A program made the translations under genes and the position numbers. From assembly GCA_046541355.1 (NCBI GenBank), contig JBKHDM010000073.1, forward strand, positions 1 to 13,302: a stretch of 13,302 nucleotides of DNA, read 5' to 3'. Source of the DNA: CAYZHV01 sp046541355 (GTDB lineage Bacteria > Spirochaetota > Spirochaetia > DSM-27196 > Alkalispirochaetaceae). The notes beneath the pieces are model-generated. The model saw nothing but the letters and a program-made list of their open reading frames with translations, did not search any database and had not been told where the DNA came from. Below, one piece after another: positions 1 through 6,528 of the stretch. The stretch's first letter is position 1. The number at the start of each line of letters is the position of its first letter.

Positions 1-195
1 TTTCTTTTTGTGGGTGAATAGCTTTACTCAAGAGGAGACATTTGGGGGCTGTTGTGGAAGATATCGGTATCCGTGAATGGGCTCACTTCACACCGGTCCC
101 TGGGGCTGAAATCGCTGGACGAACCTGTTGATTCAGTAGATCGAACCGGGGTGAGAGGCCGGTCAACGTGGTCGTAGATACTTCGGAGTGGTTGC
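1..195. other. Intergenic region upstream of pheS, no gene supported
   Basis: No convincing reading frame crosses this stretch. The longest open plus-strand run from the left edge, in the second frame, ends at a TGA near 74-76 and gives an unremarkable 24-residue peptide that could at most be the tail of an upstream gene. Small dyads are visible: GTGAA/TTCAC at 73-77 and 87-91, the palindrome ACCGGT at 92-97, and ACCGG/CCGGT at 145-149 and 159-163. None is followed by a T-run, so I do not call a terminator. The dyads could belong to a regulator site for pheS or be chance in GC-rich DNA. Confidence 0.5.
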
Positions 196-204
196 TGCTA
201 TACT
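196..204 (+). promoter_or_regulatory. Extended -10 promoter element of pheS
   Basis: The sequence TGCTATACT is a near-consensus extended -10 (TGn plus TATACT, five of six matches to TATAAT). No recognisable -35 hexamer lies 16-18 bp upstream, which is normal for extended -10 promoters. The first base of the pheS ATG (212) is the eighth base after the hexamer, so the predicted transcription start falls on or within two bases of the start codon. That implies a leaderless or nearly leaderless mRNA. This is inference from spacing only. Confidence 0.6.
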
Positions 205-211
205 TCCGCCC

Positions 212-1768
212 ATGATTTCAGACTCTACGCTTCGCAGCCTCCACCCCCTGGAAGTAAAAACACTGAGACAGTTTGATGGAAGCCGCAGCTTCTCCCAGGA
301 GACAATGGTCGGTGAGCTCGGATTCAACACCGGCCAGGCGAATCAGGCGGTAAGCTGGCTCCTCGCGAAGGGGTACATCGCGGAGACCGATCGTAGTGCC
401 CGGACCATCTTTGAGCGCACCGACCTCGGAGCGACCTACGCCGAGGGGGGCACTCCGGAAGAGCGAATCATCGCCCACCTCAAAAAGGCGGGGCCGACTC
501 CGATGTCCGACCTCGCCGCGGAGGTGGGGCTTGAGAAGAAGGACGTGGGTTCCGCCTTCGGACAGCTTTCCAAGCAGGGCGTTCTCAGAATGAACGAGGA
601 GAAGTTGGTGGAGCTCCTCGACGAGAACAAGGCGACGGAGCTGCCTCTGCTCCGGCAGCTCCTCGAGCGCGCCGGGAAGGGGCCGATCGAGGAGCGTGCC
701 CTCACCGATGAGGAGCGGCGGGTGATCGCCGGTGTCGCCAAGAAGCGGGGCGCCGGAAGCACCGCCTTCAAGATCCTCGAGCGGGAAGATGTGCAGTATC
801 AGGTTACCCCGATGGGTATGGAGGCGAAGAGCGAACTCGAGCGCGCGGGGATTACCGGCGACGAGATTGGCGAGCTTAGTCCGGAGCTTCTCGCCGACGG
901 GAGCTGGCGGAACCGCGGGTTTCGCGCCTACAACATGCAGCTCCCTCCGGGCAGGGTCGTCATGGGACGGCGCAACCCGTACTGTGAGTATCTCGACTTT
1001 GTAAAAGACAAGCTCTCCTCCCTCGGTTTCCAGGAGTTCGACGGGCCCCTGGTGGAGACGGAGTTCTGGAACTCCGACGCCCTGTTTATGCCACAGTTTC
1101 ACGCGGCCCGGGACATTCATGACGTCTACTACGTAAAAAATCCCTCCCACGCCCGGGAGATCGACGAGCCCTACCTCTCCCAGGTGGCAAAGACCCATGA
1201 GGACGGCTGGAGAAGCGGCAGTCGCGGCTGGCGCTACTCCTTTGACCGCGACTTTACCCGCCGCCTCATCCTCAGGAGCCAGGGAACGGTTATGTCCGCC
1301 AAAACCCTTCCCCGGGCGGAGGTGCCGGGAAAGTACTTTGGTATTCTCCGATGCTTCCGATACGACCAGGTCGACGCGACCCACCTCTCCGACTTCTACC
1401 AGACCGAAGGTATCGTTCTCGGGGAGGAGGTAAACCTCCGCACCCTCCTCGGTTTCCTGCGGATGTTCGCGGAGGAGCTTGCGGGGGCGGAGGATATCCG
1501 CTACGTCCCGGGCTACTTCCCCTTTACCGAGCCCTCCGTGGAGGTCCACATCAAGCACCCGGTGCTCGGCTGGTTCGAGCTCGGCGGCTCGGGGATCTTT
1601 CGCCCCGAGGTTACCACGCCTCTCGGGATCGACGTGCCGGTCCTCGCCTGGGGTCTCGGAATAGATCGTATGGCGCTCATGCACCTCGGCCTCAACGATC
1701 TGCGGGAGCTCTTCTCATTTGATATCGAAAACGTCCGACTCCGCAGGAGAAGCATGACCGATGCCTAA
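212..1768 (+). CDS. pheS: Phenylalanyl-tRNA synthetase alpha subunit, archaeal type
   Basis: Catalytic subunit of the alpha2beta2 enzyme that charges tRNA-Phe in the cytoplasm. With the ATG start it has 518 residues, about the length of archaeal/eukaryotic alpha subunits and well above the roughly 340 of the common bacterial form. The first 220 or so residues look like winged-helix tRNA-contact domains, typical of the archaeal type. The class II core follows: motif 2 lies near residues 380-400 (FRYDQVDATHLSDFYQTEG, the counterpart of FR.E..D.TH..EFHQ.EG) and motif 3 near 478-488 (AWGLGIDRMAL). A GTG eight codons upstream (188) keeps the frame, but ATG at 212 is preferred because a promoter -10 lies between the two. 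Neither start has a Shine-Dalgarno sequence. The stop overlaps the pheT start by 8 bp. Spirochaetes are known to carry this archaeal-type enzyme, presumably by ancient transfer. Confidence 0.95.
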   Translation: MISDSTLRSLHPLEVKTLRQFDGSRSFSQETMVGELGFNTGQANQAVSWLLAKGYIAETDRSARTIFERTDLGATYAEGGTPEERIIAHLKKAGPTPMSDLAAEVGLEKKDVGSAFGQLSKQGVLRMNEEKLVELLDENKATELPLLRQLLERAGKGPIEERALTDEERRVIAGVAKKRGAGSTAFKILEREDVQYQVTPMGMEAKSELERAGITGDEIGELSPELLADGSWRNRGFRAYNMQLPPGRVVMGRRNPYCEYLDFVKDKLSSLGFQEFDGPLVETEFWNSDALFMPQFHAARDIHDVYYVKNPSHAREIDEPYLSQVAKTHEDGWRSGSRGWRYSFDRDFTRRLILRSQGTVMSAKTLPRAEVPGKYFGILRCFRYDQVDATHLSDFYQTEGIVLGEEVNLRTLLGFLRMFAEELAGAEDIRYVPGYFPFTEPSVEVHIKHPVLGWFELGGSGIFRPEVTTPLGIDVPVLAWGLGIDRMALMHLGLNDLRELFSFDIENVRLRRRSMTDA

Positions 1769-3494
1769 GATCGAAATCTATCAGCAGAGCCTCTTTCACT
1801 ACATCGGCAGCAAGGTTGAGGGAGACCGGTTTCTCAATCTCCTCACCGCCGCAAAGGCCGAGCTTGACGAGCCGACAAACGCCGAAGGGCTCATGAAGAT
1901 CGAGCTCAACGACACGAACCGCCCCGACCTCTGGTCGACCGCGGGTCTCGGCAGGCAGCTGCGCCTCCATCTCGGCGGAGCGCCTCGAGGGTATGACTTT
2001 TTTTCCCGGGCCGGCTCGCTGCAGGCGACCGAGGAGCGGACCATCCTCGTAGACCCGGGTCTCGCGGAGGTGCGACCCTACATCGCCGGCTTTGCGGTTT
2101 CCGGAAAGGGGGTGGATGAGGCGACCCTGAAGGATCTGATTCAGACCCAGGAAAAGCTCTGCTGGAACTACGGCCGTAAGCGAAAGTCCATCGCCATGGG
2201 GCTCTACCGCACGGACCTGATCGAGTATCCGGTCCGCTACACGGCGGTGGACCCGGACACCACCCGATTCGTTCCGCTCCAGGAGAGTCGGGAGATGAGT
2301 CTCCGACAGATCATCGAGGAGCATCCGAAGGGGAAGGAGTTCGGCTGGATCGTCTCGGGGATGGAGAGGATGCCCTTTCTCACCGACAACCAGGGTGAGG
2401 TCCTGAGCTTTCCCCCGATAATCAACAGTGCCCGCCTCGGGGCGGTTGAGGTCGGCGACGAGCGTCTCTTTATCGAGCTCACCGGTACCGACATCGACTC
2501 CCTCCTGCTAACCTGTTCCATCGTCGCCTGCGACATAGCCGACGCCGGCTTCACCATTCATCCGGTCCGCGTCGAGTACCCCTACGATACGCCCTACGGC
2601 AGGGAGCTGGTGACGCCGTTCTACTTTCAGGAGGCGCCCTCCACGACGGTCGGCTTCGTCAACAGCATGCTCGGCATGGAGCTCGATGCAAGCCAGATTA
2701 CCGGCGCCCTCGCCCGTATGGGGATCAGCGCGACCGTCGAGGGTGAGACGATTACCGTCACCGCGCCGGAGTACCGGAACGACTTTCTCCACCCCGTGGA
2801 CATCGTCGAGGATGTTATGATCGGCCACGGCATGGATCTTTTCGAGCCGGAGGCGCCGAAGGACTTTACCGTCGGGCGCCTCTCGGAGGTGGAACGCCTC
2901 GCCCGGCAGGTAAAGAGTCTCTTTGTAGGGCTCGGCTACCAGGAGATGATCTTCAACTACCTCGGCTCTCGCAAAGACTTCGTCGAAAAAATGTACCCTC
3001 GACAGGAGTGGGAGAGTCGCCTCGCCGAGACGGTTCAGATTGCCAACCCGATGTCCGAGAACTACGAGTTCCTCCGTCCCTCGATTCTTCCCTTTCTCCT
3101 CGCCGCCGAGAGCGTCTCGGCAAACGCAGTCTACCCGCACCGGGTTTTCGAGGTGGGTAAAGTTGCCAGGGTGGATGAGAGTGATGTCTACGGTTCGAGG
3201 AGTATCGATCTCGTCGGCTTTCTTACCGCCGGCGCCGGCGAGGATTTCAACTCCCTCTACTCCCACATCGCCGCCCTGCTCTTTTACCTCCAGGCGGGTT
3301 ACAGGGTGGAGGAGGGAGAGGACAGCCGCTTTATCCCCGGCCGGGTGGGTCGACTGGTGGTAGCCGAGAGCGGCGAGCCCTTCGGTCTCTTTGGAGAGCT
3401 CCATCCCGAGGTGCTCGAGAAGTGGGGTATTCAGGTTCCCTGCGCCGCGGGAGAAATCTCGATTGATTTTCTGCTGAATCCGGGCCTATCCTAG
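1761..3494 (+). CDS. pheT: Phenylalanyl-tRNA synthetase beta subunit, archaeal type
   Basis: Non-catalytic partner of PheS; it contributes tRNA binding, editing and structural domains. The 577-residue length fits archaeal/spirochaetal beta subunits, whereas common bacterial ones are near 800 and carry an N-terminal EMAP-like tRNA-binding domain and a C-terminal anticodon-binding domain, both absent here. Visible landmarks are the N-terminal segment containing LNDTNRPDLWSTAGLGRQLR (about 49-68), a B3/4-like editing region (about 110-270), a B5 DNA-binding-like domain (about 290-365, with PEYRNDFLHPVDIVEDVMIG), and a catalytic-core-like fold to the end (FLRPSILPFLL, then GELHPEVLEKWGI). The start codon overlaps the last codons of pheS (ATGCCTAA), so the two are probably translationally coupled and made in equal amounts. 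Confidence 0.95.
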   Translation: MPKIEIYQQSLFHYIGSKVEGDRFLNLLTAAKAELDEPTNAEGLMKIELNDTNRPDLWSTAGLGRQLRLHLGGAPRGYDFFSRAGSLQATEERTILVDPGLAEVRPYIAGFAVSGKGVDEATLKDLIQTQEKLCWNYGRKRKSIAMGLYRTDLIEYPVRYTAVDPDTTRFVPLQESREMSLRQIIEEHPKGKEFGWIVSGMERMPFLTDNQGEVLSFPPIINSARLGAVEVGDERLFIELTGTDIDSLLLTCSIVACDIADAGFTIHPVRVEYPYDTPYGRELVTPFYFQEAPSTTVGFVNSMLGMELDASQITGALARMGISATVEGETITVTAPEYRNDFLHPVDIVEDVMIGHGMDLFEPEAPKDFTVGRLSEVERLARQVKSLFVGLGYQEMIFNYLGSRKDFVEKMYPRQEWESRLAETVQIANPMSENYEFLRPSILPFLLAAESVSANAVYPHRVFEVGKVARVDESDVYGSRSIDLVGFLTAGAGEDFNSLYSHIAALLFYLQAGYRVEEGEDSRFIPGRVGRLVVAESGEPFGLFGELHPEVLEKWGIQVPCAAGEISIDFLLNPGLS

Positions 3495-3498
3495 GAGC

Positions 3499-4464
3499 AT
3501 GAGCGGACAGGGCGACGAGGGTGTCGCGCTTTTGGTTCCCTACGCCGGGCCGACAGAAGAGGTAGACGAGCAGGATGTCTTTGTTTACCTGAGGCCCGAG
3601 TCCAACGGGATGGAAGTGGAGAGCACGATCTTCAAGGTCATCGAGAACTGCCCCGCTTACAAAAACGGCATCAGCCTGGTTTACATGGCCAACCTCAGCG
3701 GCTCCTGGATGATGCGCCACCACGTGGTTGAACGCCACTACGCCCTCAAGCTCTACTTTGCCACCCACGGAAAGGACGCCCTCACCCCGGGTATGCGCCG
3801 CGGCTTTGAGCAGTGGTTTTCGATTCCCTTCCAACAGGCGCCGGTCCTCGGCTCCTTCGAGGCGCTCCGCCGCTTTGGCTGCTCCGCGGAGGAGCTCTTC
3901 CAGACCTGGGTTCCGAGAAAGGACTTCTGCGAGGTTTCCGGCCAGACCTTCAAACGGGTGCGGGACCACTTTGTGGTCAACTACGACATTCCCGCCCTCC
4001 TGCACAAGAACACCGCCGAGAGCGACATCGCGGTTATGGTGTTTCGGATCAGCACCGGCTTCGACTACTTTGACGAGCTTGTCGGCGAGATGGCTGATGC
4101 TCTTGTAAAAAAAGATCTTCTCAGCTCCCGGAGCCGGGAGAGCAGGGTTTTCCACTATTCCAAGAGTCCCTTTGAGCAGATCCTCGACGCCCAGGGGCAT
4201 CTGGTACGAAAGGACGGCTCAACCTACGACCTCGAGGCGATCAGCTTTGCACGATTTCTCCTCGACCGCGGGATCGACGAGGAGATGATCAGACATCTGG
4301 TGAGGCAGCCGCTGATTACCGTACGTGAAAACGGTCAGGGTGAAGGTGAGAGCTCCCTCGCGGAGGCGGAGCGACACCTCTTTGCGTGGACCGCCGGGGA
4401 CAACTACGATGTGGCCTACCAGAAACTGCGGCGGGTGCGCAGCCAGTACAACTTCGATCTGTGA
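3499..4464 (+). CDS. Conserved-looking hypothetical protein downstream of pheT
   Basis: A 321-residue soluble protein that I do not recognise. There is no signal peptide, membrane segment or known nucleotide-binding motif. It has a well-formed mix of hydrophobic and charged stretches, normal codon use for the window and an aromatic-rich middle (about residues 60-180), so it is very likely a real gene. The start lies 4 bp after the pheT stop. The AGGAG at 3493-3497 overlaps that stop and is only 1 nt from the ATG, too close for an ordinary ribosome site, so either translation is handed over from pheT or the true start is slightly downstream (for example TTG at codon 12). It ends 2 bp from the convergent DUF1707 gene. 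Its position in the pheST unit suggests co-transcription but not a function. Confidence 0.85.
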   Translation: MSGQGDEGVALLVPYAGPTEEVDEQDVFVYLRPESNGMEVESTIFKVIENCPAYKNGISLVYMANLSGSWMMRHHVVERHYALKLYFATHGKDALTPGMRRGFEQWFSIPFQQAPVLGSFEALRRFGCSAEELFQTWVPRKDFCEVSGQTFKRVRDHFVVNYDIPALLHKNTAESDIAVMVFRISTGFDYFDELVGEMADALVKKDLLSSRSRESRVFHYSKSPFEQILDAQGHLVRKDGSTYDLEAISFARFLLDRGIDEEMIRHLVRQPLITVRENGQGEGESSLAEAERHLFAWTAGDNYDVAYQKLRRVRSQYNFDL

Positions 4465-4466
4465 GT

Positions 4467-5015
4467 CTATTTGCGCACCTCGACCCGGACCTCTCCCATG
4501 ACCGCGAACCCTGAGAGTCGCAAGGTGCGCCCCCGGGTCTCACGGGCTCTCGGGGCCTGGATGCGCACCTCCGCGAGGATCGGGGTTATGTCGTTTTCCA
4601 CCCGCATATCCGGAGGAACGATGATCCGGGTTTCTCCCATCACCGCGACAACATGGAGGCTGACAACGGTTTTATCCGTGGCGGTATCCCGCAGATCGAG
4701 GCGGGTGCTACCGAGAACCGCGATGGACGATGCGTGGGCTCCCACGAGCCAGTCTCCGGAGAAGGTACGCTCCGAGAGTATGGAGAGGATCTGCTGGTCC
4801 TTTCCATCATCCCTGCGCTCCGGAGGGTCTGCGGCCTCCTCGATCTGCCGAAGGTCCGCTACGACTTCTTTTACCGCCCGGGCGCTCTCGGCGGTTGTAA
4901 CCAGGTCGAGGCGTCGCTCGAACTCATCCATGTCGAGGCGATCCGACGCATACCCCGCCTGGAGGAGTTCTATCGCCCGCTCCTTGAGCGCCCGGAGGGA
5001 CTCGCCTTCCTTCAT
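4467..5015 (-). CDS. DUF1707 / LiaF C-terminal-like soluble protein
   Basis: A protein of 182 residues in two parts. Residues about 4-57 match the DUF1707/SHOCT-like helical pattern (SLRALKERAIELLQAGY, then DEFERRLDLV). Residues about 80-180 form the beta-rich repeat region of LiaF C-terminal (DUF2154) proteins, with the typical VVAVMGETRIIVP and RLSGFAVMGEVRVEV segments. Family members in Gram-positives are linked to cell-envelope stress sensing. This one has no membrane segment, so it would act in the cytoplasm, perhaps as a peripheral or oligomer-forming protein. The frame extends to a TTG at 5045, but the ATG at 5015 is favoured: GGAGG lies 10 nt before it and the predicted promoter start point (about 5051) makes the TTG nearly untranslatable. 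Its role in a spirochaete is unknown. Confidence 0.85.
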   Translation of the reverse strand: MKEGESLRALKERAIELLQAGYASDRLDMDEFERRLDLVTTAESARAVKEVVADLRQIEEAADPPERRDDGKDQQILSILSERTFSGDWLVGAHASSIAVLGSTRLDLRDTATDKTVVSLHVVAVMGETRIIVPPDMRVENDITPILAEVRIQAPRARETRGRTLRLSGFAVMGEVRVEVRK

Positions 5016-5037
5016 CTCCGTCGAGCCTCCCGCTTTG

Positions 5038-5046
5038 TGGTACAAT
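5038..5046 (+). promoter_or_regulatory. Extended -10 candidate for the 92-aa gene and parA
   Basis: TGGTACAAT is TGn followed by TACAAT (five of six to TATAAT). No good -35 is present. The predicted start near 5053 leaves a leader of about 60 nt before the GTG at 5114, which carries a good ribosome site. It overlaps the 5' end of the opposite DUF1707 transcription unit. Confidence 0.45.
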
Positions 5047-5057
5047 TGGCGTGGTAC

Positions 5058-5066
5058 ATGATAGCA
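5058..5066 (-). promoter_or_regulatory. Extended -10 promoter of the DUF1707 gene
   Basis: On the minus strand this reads TGCTATCAT, an extended -10 with the same TGCTAT core as the elements before pheS and thrH. The predicted start is near 5051, giving a leader of about 36 nt that includes GGAGG before the ATG at 5015. No convincing -35 is visible. Confidence 0.5.
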
Positions 5067-5100
5067 TGCCCCAGGCCGCTGCGTCTGTCCTGCATCTCGC

Positions 5101-5105
5101 GAGGT
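5101..5105 (+). promoter_or_regulatory. Ribosome binding site fixing a GTG start
   Basis: GAGGT lies 8 nt before the GTG at 5114. It is one of the few well-spaced Shine-Dalgarno sequences in the window and is the main reason to believe that the small gene downstream is translated from this GTG. Confidence 0.6.
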
Positions 5106-5113
5106 AACCGTTT

Positions 5114-5392
5114 GTGACCGTACAGAGTGCTCAGCAGGTATATGATCTCATCGAGCGAATCATACCGTTTCGCTGCCTCCGAAGGAGGGAGCGGGTGGAG
5201 ATGGTGGTAAGCGAGGCGGGGCACTGCTCCGGCGCCGTGGAGGCTACGCTTCTGAACCACCGGCTTACGGTTGACCTCTGCCGACTTGTCCCGCGGGCGG
5301 CAGGAACAGAGGTGGAAGGGAGTCACTACCAGAGGCGGAACCTCCCAGAGCCGAGCACCCAGGGAAATCCCGCTCAGGAGAGCACGTCATGA
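5114..5392 (+). CDS. Small unrecognised protein coupled to orphan parA
   Basis: A 92-residue protein with no similarity that I recognise. The first half is a plausible amphipathic helical region (for example VYDLIERIIPF, then RRRERVEMVV). The tail is polar and proline-rich and probably disordered. There are two cysteine-containing spots (residues about 20 and 38) but no zinc-finger spacing and no membrane segment. Support for a real gene comes from three things: GAGGT at good spacing before the GTG start, an ATGA overlap with parA (its TGA at 5390-5392 shares bases with the parA ATG at 5389), and GC-biased third codon positions, although weaker than in neighbouring genes. It may regulate or partner the ATPase, as small proteins encoded beside orphan ParA/MinD ATPases often do; this is inference. 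The alternative is a non-coding leader that only looks open. Confidence 0.55.
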   Translation: MTVQSAQQVYDLIERIIPFRCLRRRERVEMVVSEAGHCSGAVEATLLNHRLTVDLCRLVPRAAGTEVEGSHYQRRNLPEPSTQGNPAQESTS

Positions 5393-6150
5393 AACGCTCC
5401 ATCGTTTTTGCCAACCGCAAAGGCGGATGCGGTAAAACCACAACCGCCGTCAACGTTGCGGCAGCTTTTGCCCACATGGGACACCGGGTGCTCCTCGTGG
5501 ACACCGATCCCCAGGCGCACTCGACCATGTCCCTCGGCGTCGAGCAGGGGATGCTCCAGGCGGATCTGACCGCGGTGCTTCGGGGCGAGATCTCCCCCCG
5601 CAACGCCTTGCGGCCGACCTACGCCCCCCGGCTGACCATCCTCCCCGCGTCCCGACGCCTCGCGGCGTACGAGCGGACCCACGCTTCCGACAGGCACGCT
5701 CGGGGGCGGCTGCGGGAGGTTCTCGAGGATCTGCAGGAGGAGTTCGAGATCCTCTGCTTTGACACGCCCCCCACCTCCGGTCTTCTCACGGTGCAGGCCC
5801 TCGTGGCAGGCCGGGAGGCGTACGTTCCGATGCAGGCGCACTTTCTTGCGATGGAGGGCATGATCGAAATCGTCGACGTTGTGGAACAGGTGCGCAAACA
5901 CTACAACCGGGAGCTCTCGATCAAGGGAATTATCCCCACCTTTGTCGGCCGGACAAAGGAAATCTCCCAGCAGATAATAGAAGAGGTGGAAGAGGAGCTC
6001 GGGGAAGGGATCTTTCTCAGGCCGGTGCGGATTAACGACGCCCTCGCCGAGGCGCCGGGCTTCGGAAAGACCGTCTTTCAGTACGACATCAGGTCGAAGG
6101 GCGCCCTCGACTACTACCGGGTGGCCCAGGAGATCCTAGATCGTCGATGA
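5389..6150 (+). CDS. Orphan ParA/Soj-family ATPase
   Basis: A 253-residue cytoplasmic ATPase of the ParA/MinD class. It has the deviant Walker A KGGCGKTTT at residues 11-19 with the signature lysine K11 and catalytic K16, Walker A' VLLVDTDPQ near 34-42 (D40), and Walker B ILCFDTPP near 121-128 (D125). The C-terminal RINDALAEAPGFGKTVFQYD region resembles the Soj switch and DNA-contact area. Such proteins dimerise on ATP, bind DNA non-specifically and position chromosomes, plasmids or protein clusters. No parB, parS-like array, replication gene or mobile element is nearby, so a cargo-positioning or orphan role is more likely than plasmid partition. It is preceded by, and coupled to, a 92-aa gene. 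Its 3' end overlaps the convergent response regulator gene by 15 bp. Confidence 0.9.
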   Translation: MKRSIVFANRKGGCGKTTTAVNVAAAFAHMGHRVLLVDTDPQAHSTMSLGVEQGMLQADLTAVLRGEISPRNALRPTYAPRLTILPASRRLAAYERTHASDRHARGRLREVLEDLQEEFEILCFDTPPTSGLLTVQALVAGREAYVPMQAHFLAMEGMIEIVDVVEQVRKHYNRELSIKGIIPTFVGRTKEISQQIIEEVEEELGEGIFLRPVRINDALAEAPGFGKTVFQYDIRSKGALDYYRVAQEILDRR

Positions 6151-6528
6151 GCGCACCTGTTCGATGAGCTGCGCGAGCAGCTGCGTGTCCACCGGCTTCA
6201 ACATATAACCGTCGGCCCCGGCCAGGGTAGCCAGGCGTTGCTGCTCCCTGTCGGAGTAGCCCGAGAGGATTACCACCACCACCGACCGGGGGGTGGCGGA
6301 GTTCGAGAGCTCTCGGATGCGCCGGACCGCCTCGATACCGCTCATACCCTCGAGCTGGAGATCCATCAGCACCAGGTCGAAGCGCTCGCGACAGAGAAGC
6401 TCGAGGGCGTCCTCCCCGCTCTCGACACTCTCGAGGCTCACCGCCGGCAGCTTCGAGAGTATCTGCCCCATCACCTTCTGGTTTATCAGATTGTCCTCAA
6501 CCAGAAGAATCCGGACGGTTCTCTCCAT
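6136..6528 (-). CDS. Single-domain response regulator (CheY-like receiver)
   Basis: The whole 130-residue protein is one receiver domain. The acidic pair (VEDN, residues 11-12), phospho-acceptor D56 (VLMDLQ), switch serine S89 (ILSGYS) and conserved K111 (MLKPVD) are all present, so it should be phosphorylatable. There is no output domain, so it would act as a diffusible phospho-messenger or phosphate sink. The ATG at 6528 is chosen over a GTG two codons upstream because AGGGG lies 7 nt before it. The start sits 32 bp inside the end of the CheB-CheR gene, indicating translational coupling as the last gene of the operon. The 3' end overlaps the convergent parA by 15 bp. The kinase that phosphorylates it is not evident here, since the hybrid protein upstream lacks the usual histidine. 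Confidence 0.92.
   Translation of the reverse strand: MERTVRILLVEDNLINQKVMGQILSKLPAVSLESVESGEDALELLCRERFDLVLMDLQLEGMSGIEAVRRIRELSNSATPRSVVVVILSGYSDREQQRLATLAGADGYMLKPVDTQLLAQLIEQVRSSTI

Noticed and set aside
136..175. GGTTCGATC-like T-loop on the minus strand, suggesting a tRNA before pheS
   Set aside because: No flanking T-stem, acceptor stem or anticodon arm can be paired around it.
218..1684. A 488-codon minus-strand frame opposite pheS
   Set aside because: Same GC-bias artefact; the plus strand carries unmistakable class II synthetase motifs.
5389..6150. Plasmid or integrated-element partition locus
   Set aside because: ParA is present, but there is no parB, no centromere-like repeats, no replication, integrase or transposase gene, and the neighbours are core genes.
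6130..6160. Bidirectional terminator between parA and the response regulator
   Set aside because: The two genes overlap by 15 bp and I see no GC-rich stem followed by a T-run on either strand.
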